64,000 nt of DNA from DATAJX01 sp964601735 (GCA_964601735.1 CAZROO010000003.1:14236-78235); one strand, 5' to 3'. Shown: positions 25,349 to 33,180, counted from the stretch's first letter. The notes: generated by a model from the sequence alone, not told the origin. A program made the numbers and translations.

Positions 25349-25413
25349 ACAACTTAAAGTTGTTGTTCGGATTAAATCGTGTCGAATGTGAGAATTGTAT
25401 TAAGTATACAATT
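25349..25413. promoter_or_regulatory. Two AT-rich palindromes, possible operator sites
   Basis: A perfect 15-bp palindrome (ACAACTT-A-AAGTTGT, 25349-25363) and a second with 8-bp perfect arms (AATTGTAT and ATACAATT, 5-base spacer, 25393-25413) have centres 47 bases apart in an AT-rich stretch just after rlmJ. Symmetric sites of this size are typical of dimeric repressors such as GntR-type proteins. Which gene they would control is not clear. Confidence 0.4.
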
Positions 25414-25516
25414 TGTTCAGGGATAAAAACCGGAAGATGATGAAGAGCTGAACCTCTGGGCTACGTTGTAAGGCCTGGCACAGACCGTCTGGTTGCTCCT
25501 GACAGGGGGTGCGGCA

Positions 25517-25654
25517 ATGCCACTATTGGTTGCATATGGCGATGGTTTTAAACCGGGCGGAAAGGGGCCTTTTTCCTTCTTGAATTGGATACAATTTATC
25601 GGCTGTTACAAACAGCACCGTGTCCCCGCGTTGGACTTGCGCCAAGAGGCCTGA
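25517..25654 (+). CDS. Possible small or decayed ORF, weak
   Basis: ATG 25517 follows AGGGGGTG and opens a 45-codon frame. The frame is also open for 16 codons upstream, with TTG and GTC-TGG codons and a hydrophobic segment (VWLLLTGGAA). It runs into the inverted repeat at 25622. Codon use is poorer in G/C at third positions than in neighbouring genes. It may be a relic or not a gene at all; nothing in it is recognised. Confidence 0.2.
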   Translation: MPLLVAYGDGFKPGGKGPFSFLNWIQFIGCYKQHRVPALDLRQEA

Positions 25655-25821
25655 AAAAGAAAACGACTGTCAGCCGCAAGGCCAATGACGGGGTTGCGGT
25701 TTGAGGAGACGGGCTCCGTCGGTTAAAGACCGAGAGGCCGAACCATAGCCCCGTCATTGGCCCTGCGGTTTGATTTGGTTTTCTCTCCAGCGATAATACG
25801 CCGGGTCAACGCGGGGCAGGC
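25622..25821. repeat. Long imperfect inverted repeat, family 1 copy B
   Basis: The arms begin with TGTCCCCGCGTTG (left) and its near complement (right, around 25805-25820). Both contain GGCCAATGACGGGG (25690 region and its complement near 25755). The arms are about 90 bases and the centre about 20. Copy A at 1074-1211 shares CCCCGCGT and ACGGGGTTRYGG in the same order. The rest of the 615-base gap between rlmJ and ctaA holds only the palindromes, the weak ORF and a REP-like hairpin. Confidence 0.65.
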
Positions 25822-25847
25822 GGAGAAAAAATCAGGCGGTAGTGGGC

Positions 25848-25884
25848 CCTGCCCTCTGGATGCCCGCCTGCGCGGGCATGACGG
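25848..25884. repeat. REP-like hairpin, family 3
   Basis: GGATGCCCGCCTGCGCGGGC followed by ATGAC forms a compact stem-loop of the common proteobacterial type. It is a single copy, with no paired arm. Confidence 0.6.
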
Positions 25885-25951
25885 CTTGGTTAGAGCATAG
25901 CGCAAGGTTGATGCTTCTTGCATTGATAGCCGTGCGCTCGTAGAAGAGGGC

Positions 25952-26971
25952 ATGCCTGCTTTATTCACTTACCGGCGCGTTGTGAACGTTACCTTGTTTC
26001 TGGTTTACCTGCTGGTGCTGCTGGGCGGCGCCACGCGGGTGTTTGATGCAGGCACCAGCTGCCCCGACTGGCCGCACTGCTACGGCGTGTGGTGGCCGTG
26101 GCCGGAAAGCGTCGTGCCGGGTGGCTATATATATGAGGGGCGGCATTTCATCTGGTTCCAGGTGGCGCTGGAGTGGGTGCACCGCCTGACCGCGATGATT
26201 GTGGGTGTGAGTGTATTGGGGATGATCGGCTACAGTTTCCACCGCCCCAAAGGCGAGTGGTTGCCATTGGGTGCCATGACCGTGTTGCTGGCGGTGCAAG
26301 GATTGCTGGGCGGACTGACCGTGCTCAAGGCCAACGCGCCGTGGAGCGTGGCGGTGCATCTGGCTACCGCGATGCTGTTTTTTGCCAGCATGCTGTGGCT
26401 GCGGCGCGAAGTGGCTTCGAAAGGGGTGAAAACGCCGCCGCGGGCGCCGGATTTCGTAAAGTTTTATGTGGGCGCTTTGGTGGCGCTGGTGTGGGTGCTG
26501 ATGACCGTGGGCGCGTTTGTGAGCAGCAGCCACGCCGGTGGGGTTTGCGGCGGGTTGTTCAGCTGCGGGGGGCAGTGGTTTCCTGAAGATTTACAACAGC
26601 ATAGTCATATGCTGCACCGCTACCTGGCGCTGGCGGTGGTGGTGCTGAGCGGGGTTTATATCGGATTGGCGAAACGCAAGGCGCCGGCACTGAGACGGGG
26701 TGCGGTGGCGCTGCACCTGATGGTGTGGGGGCAGGTGTGCCTTGGTATTCTAACCCTTTACAGCTTTAGCGATTATCCGACGTTTTACGAGGCGCTGAGC
26801 ATTGCCCATTTGGGCTGGGGGACGCTGGTGTTCATGATTGCGGTGGGGAACGTTTTATACCTGGTTTACGGGGAGTCGGGGCGGGCGCATGGGGCCTCTT
26901 ACGCGATGGCACAAAGTGATGCAGAGATGTCGCTCCGGCGTCGCAAGAACGTGCGCAAGCGTCGCAAATAG
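25952..26971 (+). CDS. ctaA: Heme A synthase
   Basis: CtaA oxidises heme O to heme A in the membrane, for the aa3 oxidase encoded downstream. The 339 residues hold eight helices. His residues sit in the expected places (EWVHRLTAM, VAVHLATAM, HSHMLHRY, SIAHLGWG). Two Cys pairs in the loops (SCPDWPHC and GGVCGGLFSC) place it with the Cys-containing class, known from Bacillus and many other bacteria. A basic tail (RRRKNVRKRRK) ends the protein. ctaB follows 10 bases later. Confidence 0.9.
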   Translation: MPALFTYRRVVNVTLFLVYLLVLLGGATRVFDAGTSCPDWPHCYGVWWPWPESVVPGGYIYEGRHFIWFQVALEWVHRLTAMIVGVSVLGMIGYSFHRPKGEWLPLGAMTVLLAVQGLLGGLTVLKANAPWSVAVHLATAMLFFASMLWLRREVASKGVKTPPRAPDFVKFYVGALVALVWVLMTVGAFVSSSHAGGVCGGLFSCGGQWFPEDLQQHSHMLHRYLALAVVVLSGVYIGLAKRKAPALRRGAVALHLMVWGQVCLGILTLYSFSDYPTFYEALSIAHLGWGTLVFMIAVGNVLYLVYGESGRAHGASYAMAQSDAEMSLRRRKNVRKRRK

Positions 26972-26981
26972 GGCGGTTTTG

Positions 26982-27823
26982 ATGCGCGGTTGGCTCACTG
27001 ATGTCGCTGTTCTGTCAAAGCCGAAGATCATTCTGCTGCTGGCCATCACTTGCCTGTGCGGCAGCCTGGTGGCGGCCAAGGGCAACCTGGATTTGCTGGT
27101 GTGGAAGCAGGTACTGGCTGGGCTGGCCGGGCTGGTGGTTTCGGCCGCCGGGGGCAATACCATCAACATGTGGTGGGACCGCGATATTGATGTGGTGATG
27201 AAGCGCACCCAGCGGCGGCCTTTGCCGATGGGCCGACGCACGCCGGGGTTTGTGCTGGCGCTGGGCATAGCAGAAATTGTGCTGGGGTTTGCGGTGGCGT
27301 GGGCCGGGGCCAATTTTCTGACGGGTTTGATGGCGCTCTCCGGCGCGCTGTTTTATGTGCTGATTTACACCATGCTGCTGAAGCGGAATACGGTGCAAAA
27401 TATCGTCATCGGCGGCGCAGCGGGGGCCTTCCCGCCGCTGGTGGGCTGGGCGGCGGTGCAGGGACAGTTGCACGACCCGCTGCCGTGGCTGATGTTCGCC
27501 ATCATATTCCTTTGGACGCCGCCGCACTTCTGGGCGCTGGCCCTTTTGAGCAACGCCGACTACACCCGCGCCAAGGTGCCGATGTACCCGGTGGTGCACG
27601 GCGAGGCGCTGACGCGCGTCGCCATTTTACGCTACCTGCTGGTGCTGCTGCCGGTGACGCTGATGCCCGCGCTGTTCACGCCGCTGGGCTGGCTGTACCT
27701 CATTATGGCCACGGCGCTGGGCGCGTGGTGGACGGTGAGCGCGTGGCACCTGTTCAAGCAAAAAGAACTGACGGCGGCGCAGCCGCTGGGTGCGCGGGTG
27801 GTGTTCACGCGCTCGCTGTATTA
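26982..27823 (+). CDS. ctaB: Protoheme IX farnesyltransferase (3' end lost in assembly gap)
   Basis: CtaB makes heme O from heme B and farnesyl diphosphate. It is a UbiA-type membrane prenyltransferase. The first Asp motif NTINMWWDRDIDVVMKRT and the second (SNADYTRAKVPM) are present, with RRPLP in between. About 280 residues are seen, so roughly 20 residues at the C-terminus fall in the N run. ATG 26982 is 10 bases after ctaA. Translations that run through the N are not meaningful. Confidence 0.93.
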
Positions 27824-27923
27824 NNNNNNNNNNNNNNNNNNNNNNNNNNNNNNNNNNNNNNNNNNNNNNNNNNNNNNNNNNNNNNNNNNNNNNNNNNNNN
27901 NNNNNNNNNNNNNNNNNNNNNNN
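27824..27923. other. Assembly gap of 100 N
   Basis: Exactly 100 N is the usual placeholder for a scaffold gap of unknown size. It removes the end of ctaB and most of ctaG. The two sides fit the conserved ctaB-ctaG order, so the join is plausible, but extra genes could be hidden. Confidence 0.98.
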
Positions 27924-28123
27924 AGGACGGCGACATCGCCGACTATATCGACTTGCGCCAGTGCTTTTGTTTTGAGTTGCAGCACTACCCGGCGGGCGAG
28001 GAGAAAATGCTGCCGCTGAACTTCATCATCACGCCGGACCTTCCGGCGGGGGTTCATACGATTACGTTTGCTTATACGTTGTTCAAGGCTTTGCCGAACG
28101 ACCCGCGGATTCGGAAGAAATAA
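27924..28123 (+). CDS. ctaG: Cytochrome c oxidase assembly protein CtaG/Cox11 (C-terminal part)
   Basis: Cox11 delivers copper to the CuB site of CtaD. Only the last about 65 residues are present, because the rest is in the assembly gap. The copper-binding CFCF motif (QCFCFELQHYPAGEEKMLPL) and the following PLNFIITPDLPAG and ITFAYTLFKA are characteristic. About two thirds of a normal 190-residue protein is missing. The stop is at 28121-28123. Confidence 0.88.
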
Positions 28124-28127
28124 CCGC

Positions 28128-28275
28128 CCCATTCCCGCGAGCACGGCCCGCAGCCGGTAATAAAATCTCCGGTCTTGCGCCCCGCGCAGGCGGGAAACCA
28201 GTGCAAGCCTTGAACGAAACCACTCTTTGAGGCGATGCCTGGATTCCCGCCTGCGCGGGAATGGGGCCGGTGGCG
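28128..28275. repeat. REP-like inverted repeat, family 3
   Basis: CCCCATTCCCGCG near the ctaG stop pairs with CGCGGGAATGGGG at 28256-28268. Inner GCGCAGGCGGGAAACC and GGATTCCCGCCTGCGC add further symmetry. The 281 bases between ctaG and the hydrolase gene hold nothing else I can see. Confidence 0.6.
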
Positions 28276-28404
28276 GCAAGGGGCTTTATCCCTTGCATCC
28301 CCTGCTGCGCACGACCTGAATATGAAATCGCTGCGCGATAGGAAGCAGATGTATGGTTTTGGCGTTGGTGGCGGCGTAGAGTGCCTCAACAAGAAAGCAG
28401 ACTC

Positions 28405-29334
28405 ATGGAGCCTCAAACGCCTCCTTCCCCGCCGGTTGCCGTGCCGTTGCGCGGGCCGTGGTTGAGTTTGAAGGCCAAGCTGATTGTGGCGGCGGTTCTG
28501 GTAGTGGTTCTTGCGATTGGCGGGTATGCCGGAGTGACATGGTATGTGTATTCGCGGCAGGATGTGCTGGTTTTCCCGCGCGCGGTGAAGGCAGTGAAGC
28601 CCGTGACCAAAGTGCAGAACCCCAACATGCAGGTGCAAACGCTGATTACCGGCGACGGGATTGCATTGCGCGGCTTGCTGTTGCCGCCGCTCCCCGATGC
28701 CAACGGGCCGCAGCCTTCGATGACCTTGGTGATGGCGTTTGCCGGCAACGCCGACGACGTGACCGGCATGGTGGATTTTTTGAAGAACCGGGTGTTCCGT
28801 AACGACAATGTGGCGGTGGCGGGGTTCAGTTACCGGGGTTATTCCAATGCGTTGCACCAGCCCAGCGACGGCGCGCCGACCGAGGCCAATGTGGAAGGCG
28901 ACGCGGTGCTTGAATATGACAATCTGGTGGCCAGGCTTCACCCCGCGCGGGTGCAGGTGGTGGGTTACAGTTTGGGGACGGCGGTGGGGACTTACCTGGC
29001 GATGAACCGCAAAGTAGACTCACTGGTATTGATTGCGCCGTTTTCCAGCATGACCGCGGTGGCCAAGGCGCAATACCCGTGGCTGCCGGTGGATGCGCTG
29101 TTGCACTATCGTTTTAAGACCGACCAACGGCTGGGTGTGCTGGCGGCGCGCAAGGTGCGGCCTGAGGTGGCGGTTTTTTACAGCGAGAGCGACGGGTTGA
29201 TTCCGGCGGTACAGCCAAAGTTGCTGGCCAGCCTTTACCCGAGTGCCACGCTGGTGGAGTTGCCGGGTGCAGCGCACGGAGCGATGCTGGGGCACCCGGA
29301 TTTGCCGGGCGGGTTGCGGGAAGTGATGAAATAA
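28405..29334 (+). CDS. Membrane-anchored alpha/beta hydrolase
   Basis: This is a 309-residue protein with one N-terminal transmembrane helix (about 25-45) and an alpha/beta hydrolase domain. The nucleophile elbow is VVGYSLGTAVG, the acid is in FYSESDGLIP, and the His is in GAAHGAMLGH. It resembles the Bem46/ABHD13-type proteins that face the periplasm. ATG 28405 lies within a slightly longer frame (GTG 28381). It sits between ctaG and ctaD, a place where oxidase genes are expected. The substrate is unknown. Confidence 0.8.
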   Translation: MEPQTPPSPPVAVPLRGPWLSLKAKLIVAAVLVVVLAIGGYAGVTWYVYSRQDVLVFPRAVKAVKPVTKVQNPNMQVQTLITGDGIALRGLLLPPLPDANGPQPSMTLVMAFAGNADDVTGMVDFLKNRVFRNDNVAVAGFSYRGYSNALHQPSDGAPTEANVEGDAVLEYDNLVARLHPARVQVVGYSLGTAVGTYLAMNRKVDSLVLIAPFSSMTAVAKAQYPWLPVDALLHYRFKTDQRLGVLAARKVRPEVAVFYSESDGLIPAVQPKLLASLYPSATLVELPGAAHGAMLGHPDLPGGLREVMK

Positions 29335-29336
29335 CG

Positions 29337-29475
29337 CCGCTGTCATGCCGATGCAGGTCAGCACCCACGATCATGCGTGTCAAAGACACTCAAAAAACAG
29401 CGCCGGTTTGAGCGCGCAAGGGCGCAGAATATTATCGTGGATTCCGGCCTTCGCCGGAATGACAGCGGCGAGGAA
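29337..29475. repeat. REP-like inverted repeat, family 3
   Basis: CGCTGTCATGCCGATGC with CCACGAT on the left matches ATCGTGGATTCCGGCC and CCGGAATGACAGCGGCG on the right. The arms are about 35 bases with a 70-base centre. It lies just upstream of ctaD, and no gene is seen in it. Confidence 0.65.
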
Positions 29476-29579
29476 TGGCCGGTGCGGTGAGGAAATAGGC
29501 TTTTTAATAGGTGACGCTGCATTGGCGGCGGCGTTGCGGGGTGCTATAAGCAGGCGCAGATAAGGAAATAAAATTCGTC

Positions 29580-31217
29580 ATGGCCGCCGCCCAACCCACC
29601 AAGCCCAAAGCTTCCAAGCATTCCGCCAAAAACCACGCCCGTTATTCGGGCTTTCTTGAGTGGTTCACCACCGTTGACCATAAGAAAATCGGCATTCTGT
29701 ACATGATGAACGCGCTGACGTTCCTGTTCATTGGCGGGCTGTTTGCGCTGGTTATCCGCAGCGAGCTGGCGCAGCCGGGCTTGCAACTGGTGAGCGGCCA
29801 GTTTTTCAACGAAATGACTGCGATGCATGCGACCATCATGATCTTTTTTGTGCTGATTCCAGCGCTGACCGGTTTTGGCAATTACTTTGTGCCGCTGATG
29901 ATCGGCGCGCCCGACATGGCCTTCCCGCGCCTCAACAACTGGGCGTTCTGGTTGATGCCGTTTAGCGGTATGTTGATGCTGGCGAGCTTTTTTGTGCCGG
30001 GCGGCTCGGATGCCGCCGGGTGGACGGTGTACCCGCCGCTGACGAGTGCGCAGTTCAGCCCCGGTGCCGGGATGGACATGTGGATTCTGGGTGTTCACCT
30101 TGCGGGCGCGAGCAGCATCATGGGTTCCATCAACTTCATCACCACCATTGTGAACATGCGCTGCCCCGGCATGAGCATGTTCAAGATGCCGATGTTCAGC
30201 TGGGCCATGCTGATTACCGCCTGGCTGCAACTGGTGGCTACCCCCGTGCTGGCCGGCTCTGTAACCATGCTGCTGATGGACCGTAACTTCGGCACCAGCT
30301 TTTTCAACCCCGCGGGCGGCGGCGACCCGGTGCTGTTCCAGCATATTTTCTGGTTCTACTCCCACCCGGCGGTTTACATTATGATTCTGCCCGCGTTCGG
30401 CATTATTTCGGACGTGATTGCCACCCACAGCCACAAGCCGCTGTTCGGCTACACCAGCATGGTGTGGGCCACTACCGCCATTGCCGTGCTGGGCCAGATG
30501 GTGTGGGCCCACCACATGTACACCGTGGGCATGGACGTGACCGCTCAGATGATTTTCATGAGCATGACCATGCTGATTGCCGTGCCGACCGGGGTGAAGA
30601 TTTTCAACTGGATTGCGACGATGTGGGGTGGGGCCATTGAATTCACCACCGCGATGAAGTTTGCGATTGGCTTTGTGGTGCTGTTCACCATCGGCGGGTT
30701 CAGCGGCGTGGTGCTGGCCAGCGCGCCGGTGGATTACATGATGCAGGACACCTACTACGTGGTCGCGCACATCCACTACGTGTTCGTGGCGGGCACGTTC
30801 ATGGGCCTGATGGCCGGGCTGTACCACTGGTTCCCCAAAATGACCGGGCGCTTCCTTTCGGAAAAAATCGGCTGGTGGCATTTCTGGATTTCGTTTGTGA
30901 GCCTGAACGTGACGTTCTTCCCCATGCACTTTTTGGGCATGATGGGCATGCCGCGCCGCATTGCCGACTACAACCCGATTTATACCGATTTGAATTTGCT
31001 GTGCAGCATCGGGGCGTTTGTGTTCGGGATGACGCAGCTGCTGATTCTGGTGAACGTTTTTTACAGCCGCAAGCACGGCAAGCCGGCGTCCACCAACCCC
31101 TGGAACGCCGTGACGCTGGACTGGACCGCGACCAGCAGCCCGCCCAGCCCGCACAACTTTGAAAAGCTGCCGGTGTGGAAGCACAAGACGGCGTACCCAT
31201 ACGGAGGTCACCACTGA
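29580..31217 (+). CDS. ctaD: Cytochrome c oxidase subunit I, A2-type
   Basis: This is the 545-residue catalytic subunit with heme a, heme a3 and CuB. H83, H311-H312 and H397/H399 are the metal ligands, and D112 (APDMAFPRLNN) starts the D-channel. T337 and K340 (VPTGVK) form the K-channel. Helix VI reads FWFYSHPAVY (Y260-S261, A264) instead of the HPEVY of ordinary proteobacterial enzymes. The Glu is replaced and the Tyr-Ser pair is present, which defines the A2 subfamily of heme-copper oxidases. The stop overlaps the next start (TGATG). Confidence 0.97.
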   Translation: MAAAQPTKPKASKHSAKNHARYSGFLEWFTTVDHKKIGILYMMNALTFLFIGGLFALVIRSELAQPGLQLVSGQFFNEMTAMHATIMIFFVLIPALTGFGNYFVPLMIGAPDMAFPRLNNWAFWLMPFSGMLMLASFFVPGGSDAAGWTVYPPLTSAQFSPGAGMDMWILGVHLAGASSIMGSINFITTIVNMRCPGMSMFKMPMFSWAMLITAWLQLVATPVLAGSVTMLLMDRNFGTSFFNPAGGGDPVLFQHIFWFYSHPAVYIMILPAFGIISDVIATHSHKPLFGYTSMVWATTAIAVLGQMVWAHHMYTVGMDVTAQMIFMSMTMLIAVPTGVKIFNWIATMWGGAIEFTTAMKFAIGFVVLFTIGGFSGVVLASAPVDYMMQDTYYVVAHIHYVFVAGTFMGLMAGLYHWFPKMTGRFLSEKIGWWHFWISFVSLNVTFFPMHFLGMMGMPRRIADYNPIYTDLNLLCSIGAFVFGMTQLLILVNVFYSRKHGKPASTNPWNAVTLDWTATSSPPSPHNFEKLPVWKHKTAYPYGGHH

Positions 31218-31546
31218 TGGCGCACGGCAAGCGTAAGAGCATTCACGAGGGCGCCGGGGTGCACGATGTGCACTACAACAAGGGCGAACTGCTGAAGGAT
31301 TACCAGCTGACGTTTCGGATTTTCGTGACCGGGCTGATGTGTGCGGTGCTGACGGCGTTGGTGTACTTTTTTGGCCTGGCGGTTTACCTGGGCGGCTGGG
31401 GCCAGACCAAGGCGGCACCGTTCGTCAAGGAATTCGGCGACCGCGCCATGCCCACTTACAAGGGGTTGAAGTTGCCGGAATTTGGTGGCCCCCAAACACC
31501 ACAAGTGGCGCCCCCGCAAGAGCATCCGACAGAGGAGAAGAAGTAA
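31217..31546 (+). CDS. Small single-helix membrane protein in the oxidase operon
   Basis: This is a 109-residue protein. A charged N-terminus (HDVHYNKGELLKDYQ) precedes one hydrophobic segment (about 31-54), and then comes a Pro-rich, charged tail ending in EEKK. The start overlaps the ctaD stop by one base, and the GNAT gene follows directly, so it is surely in the ctaD-ctaE transcript. Position and shape suggest a small oxidase subunit or assembly factor. It does not clearly match the short subunit IV of alphaproteobacteria. Confidence 0.7.
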   Translation: MAHGKRKSIHEGAGVHDVHYNKGELLKDYQLTFRIFVTGLMCAVLTALVYFFGLAVYLGGWGQTKAAPFVKEFGDRAMPTYKGLKLPEFGGPQTPQVAPPQEHPTEEKK

Positions 31547-32023
31547 ATGGGGTTCACCGAGAAGCGTTTTGGCGTTGAGCGTTTCAACCGCCTGCCGGAA
31601 GAGGCGCTGGGCGAGATTGTGAAGGCCAGTTTTGAACACTGGAACGAACTGGGCGTGTGCCCGGGCAAGACGGTGGAAGCGTGGCGCGAGTACCTGCGCG
31701 AGGAAGACCGCGAGGCGCCGCGCCTGCACTTTGGCGTGACCACCAGCGGCCGCGTGGTGGCGATGGGCAGCGTGATTGAGCTGGAAACCGGCGCCGACAA
31801 GGAACTGACGCCGTGGTTGTCCTTTCTGTTCGTGCTGCCGGAATTCCGCGGCAAGGGTTTGCCCGAGCTGCTGCTGGGCCAACGCATGATGGCGCTGAAG
31901 CAACTGGGTTACAACGAAGTTTACGTGAAGGCCGCGCGCGACAATGACGGCCTGCATGCCCGCGCCGGTTTTACCGTGGTGGATGCGGCGCAGAAGATTA
32001 TGAAGAGGAACCTTCGCAAATGA
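31547..32023 (+). CDS. GNAT-family N-acetyltransferase
   Basis: This 158-residue protein has the GNAT acetyl-CoA site: LSFLFVLPEFRGKGLPELLL, where RxxGxG/A becomes FRGKGL, then YVKAARDNDGLHARAGF near the C-terminus. ATG 31547 is one base after the small membrane protein's stop, and its stop overlaps ctaE (ATGA). It is thus embedded in the oxidase operon between subunits I and III, which is not usual. The acetylated substrate, perhaps a subunit N-terminus or a polyamine, is unknown. Confidence 0.85.
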   Translation: MGFTEKRFGVERFNRLPEEALGEIVKASFEHWNELGVCPGKTVEAWREYLREEDREAPRLHFGVTTSGRVVAMGSVIELETGADKELTPWLSFLFVLPEFRGKGLPELLLGQRMMALKQLGYNEVYVKAARDNDGLHARAGFTVVDAAQKIMKRNLRK

Positions 32024-32805
32024 GCGACCACCAGCAAGACCACGACTTTTTTGTGCCGCAGCCGAGCCTGTGGCCGCCGCTCTCGTGCTTTGGCGCGGGC
32101 TTGATGGCGGCGGGGTTCATCATGCTGCTGCACGTCCGGCCGCTGATTGTGGGCGAAGGCGTGCTGGCCGCCGGTTTGCTGACCGTGCTGACCGCCGCCG
32201 CAGGCTGGTTCAAGAGCCTGATTATCGAAAGCCGTGAGCGCGGCTATGGCGCCATTCCGCTGGTGCTGGACCTGGCCAACCGCTACGGGATGATTTTTTT
32301 CATCGCGTCGGAAGTGATGTTCTTTTCGGCGTTTTTTGCGGCGTACTTTTACCTACGCATGCACAATATGGCCTGGCCGCCTGCCAACATCGCGACGCTG
32401 AGCCTGGACCTGCCGATTGTGAACACCCTGCTGCTGCTGAGCAGCGGCGCGACCATCACCTGGGCGCACCACAGCGTGCTGCACGGACGGCGCAGCGATG
32501 CAATTCTGGCGACGTTCCTCACCTGGCAACTGGGCGTGCTGTTTTTGGCCTGCCAGGCCACCGAATACCACCATGCGGCCTACACCCTTTCTTCCGGCGT
32601 GTACGGCACCACGTTTTTCATGCTTACCGGCTTCCACGGCTTCCACGTGCTCGTCGGCACCCTTCTGTTGATGATGACGCATTGGCGGCTGGCGCGCGGC
32701 GACTTTACCCGTCACCAGCACTTCTTTTTTGAAGCGACGGCCTGGTACTGGCACTTTGTGGACGTCGTCTGGATTGGGCTATTCCTGTTTGTTTATGTTC
32801 TTTAA
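32020..32805 (+). CDS. ctaE: Cytochrome c oxidase subunit III
   Basis: This is a 261-residue membrane subunit that stabilises subunit I. FFIASEVMFFSAFFAAYFY, TWAHHSVLHG, FMLTGFHGFHVLVGT and ATAWYWHFVDVVWI are the usual family motifs. The start overlaps the GNAT stop. A palindromic repeat and a terminator follow at once. No subunit II (ctaC) is seen anywhere in the window. Confidence 0.97.
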   Translation: MSDHQQDHDFFVPQPSLWPPLSCFGAGLMAAGFIMLLHVRPLIVGEGVLAAGLLTVLTAAAGWFKSLIIESRERGYGAIPLVLDLANRYGMIFFIASEVMFFSAFFAAYFYLRMHNMAWPPANIATLSLDLPIVNTLLLLSSGATITWAHHSVLHGRRSDAILATFLTWQLGVLFLACQATEYHHAAYTLSSGVYGTTFFMLTGFHGFHVLVGTLLLMMTHWRLARGDFTRHQHFFFEATAWYWHFVDVVWIGLFLFVYVL

Positions 32806-32930
32806 AACTTTACCGGACGGGCGATAAAACCATTTTTCCTCGTCCTGCGCTCCTCACGTACTAAGGGTGTACGCTGCGGTGCTCGGCCGTCGGAGAAAAT
32901 GGTTTTCTCATCCCGCCGGATAAAGTTTTT
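32806..32930. repeat. Stop-codon-linked palindrome, family 2 copy 1
   Basis: The outer arms are AACTTTACCGGACGGG and CCCGCCGGATAAAGTT. Inside, AAAACCATTTTT pairs with AAAATGGTTTT. The core holds CCTGCGCTCCTCACGTACTA and TGTACGCTGCGGTGCTCGG, which recur almost unchanged at 45238-45300. It begins at the first base after the ctaE stop. It may end or protect the oxidase mRNA. Confidence 0.75.
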
Positions 32931-32932
32931 TA

Positions 32933-32957
32933 AGCCCCGCTTCGCGGGGCTTTGTTT
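32933..32957 (+). terminator. Rho-independent terminator after ctaE
   Basis: AGCCCCGC, a TT loop and GCGGGGCT are followed by TTGTTTT. It lies directly after the palindromic repeat. Confidence 0.8.
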
Positions 32958-32964
32958 TAAAAGA

Positions 32965-33180
32965 ATGCGGGCGTATGCTGGGGTTGTGAAAACCACCTTT
33001 GTCAATGAGTTGGGGAATACCGTCACCATTGAGGTGGAGGCGGTGGAAACCGACCGCAACTGCGAGCAGGTGGTGGTGAGGATGAGCGGGCCGCATGCGG
33101 CAGTGGAAAACATCATTACGCGGAACGAGGCGGAGTGCCTTTTAGGACTTCTTGAGCAGGCATTGAAAAACGAGCGTTAA
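32965..33180 (+). CDS. Small protein of unknown function
   Basis: This is a 71-residue, apparently soluble protein. From residue 8 it reads VKTTFVNELGNTVTIEVEAVE, which suggests beta strands, and it ends in a helical, charged stretch (CLLGLLEQALKNER). ATG 32965 directly follows the terminator; GTG 32986 after TGGGG is an alternative start. It is 21 bases before rnd. No family is recognised. Confidence 0.55.
   Translation: MRAYAGVVKTTFVNELGNTVTIEVEAVETDRNCEQVVVRMSGPHAAVENIITRNEAECLLGLLEQALKNER

Noticed and set aside
26838..28123. Long frames that read through the N run as fused proteins
   Set aside because: The N run has unknown length, so the frame across it has no meaning. The two sides are parts of ctaB and ctaG.
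29544..31418. A 624-codon minus-strand frame opposite ctaD
   Set aside because: It is a His- and Gln-rich shadow of the conserved ctaD frame and shows no domain.
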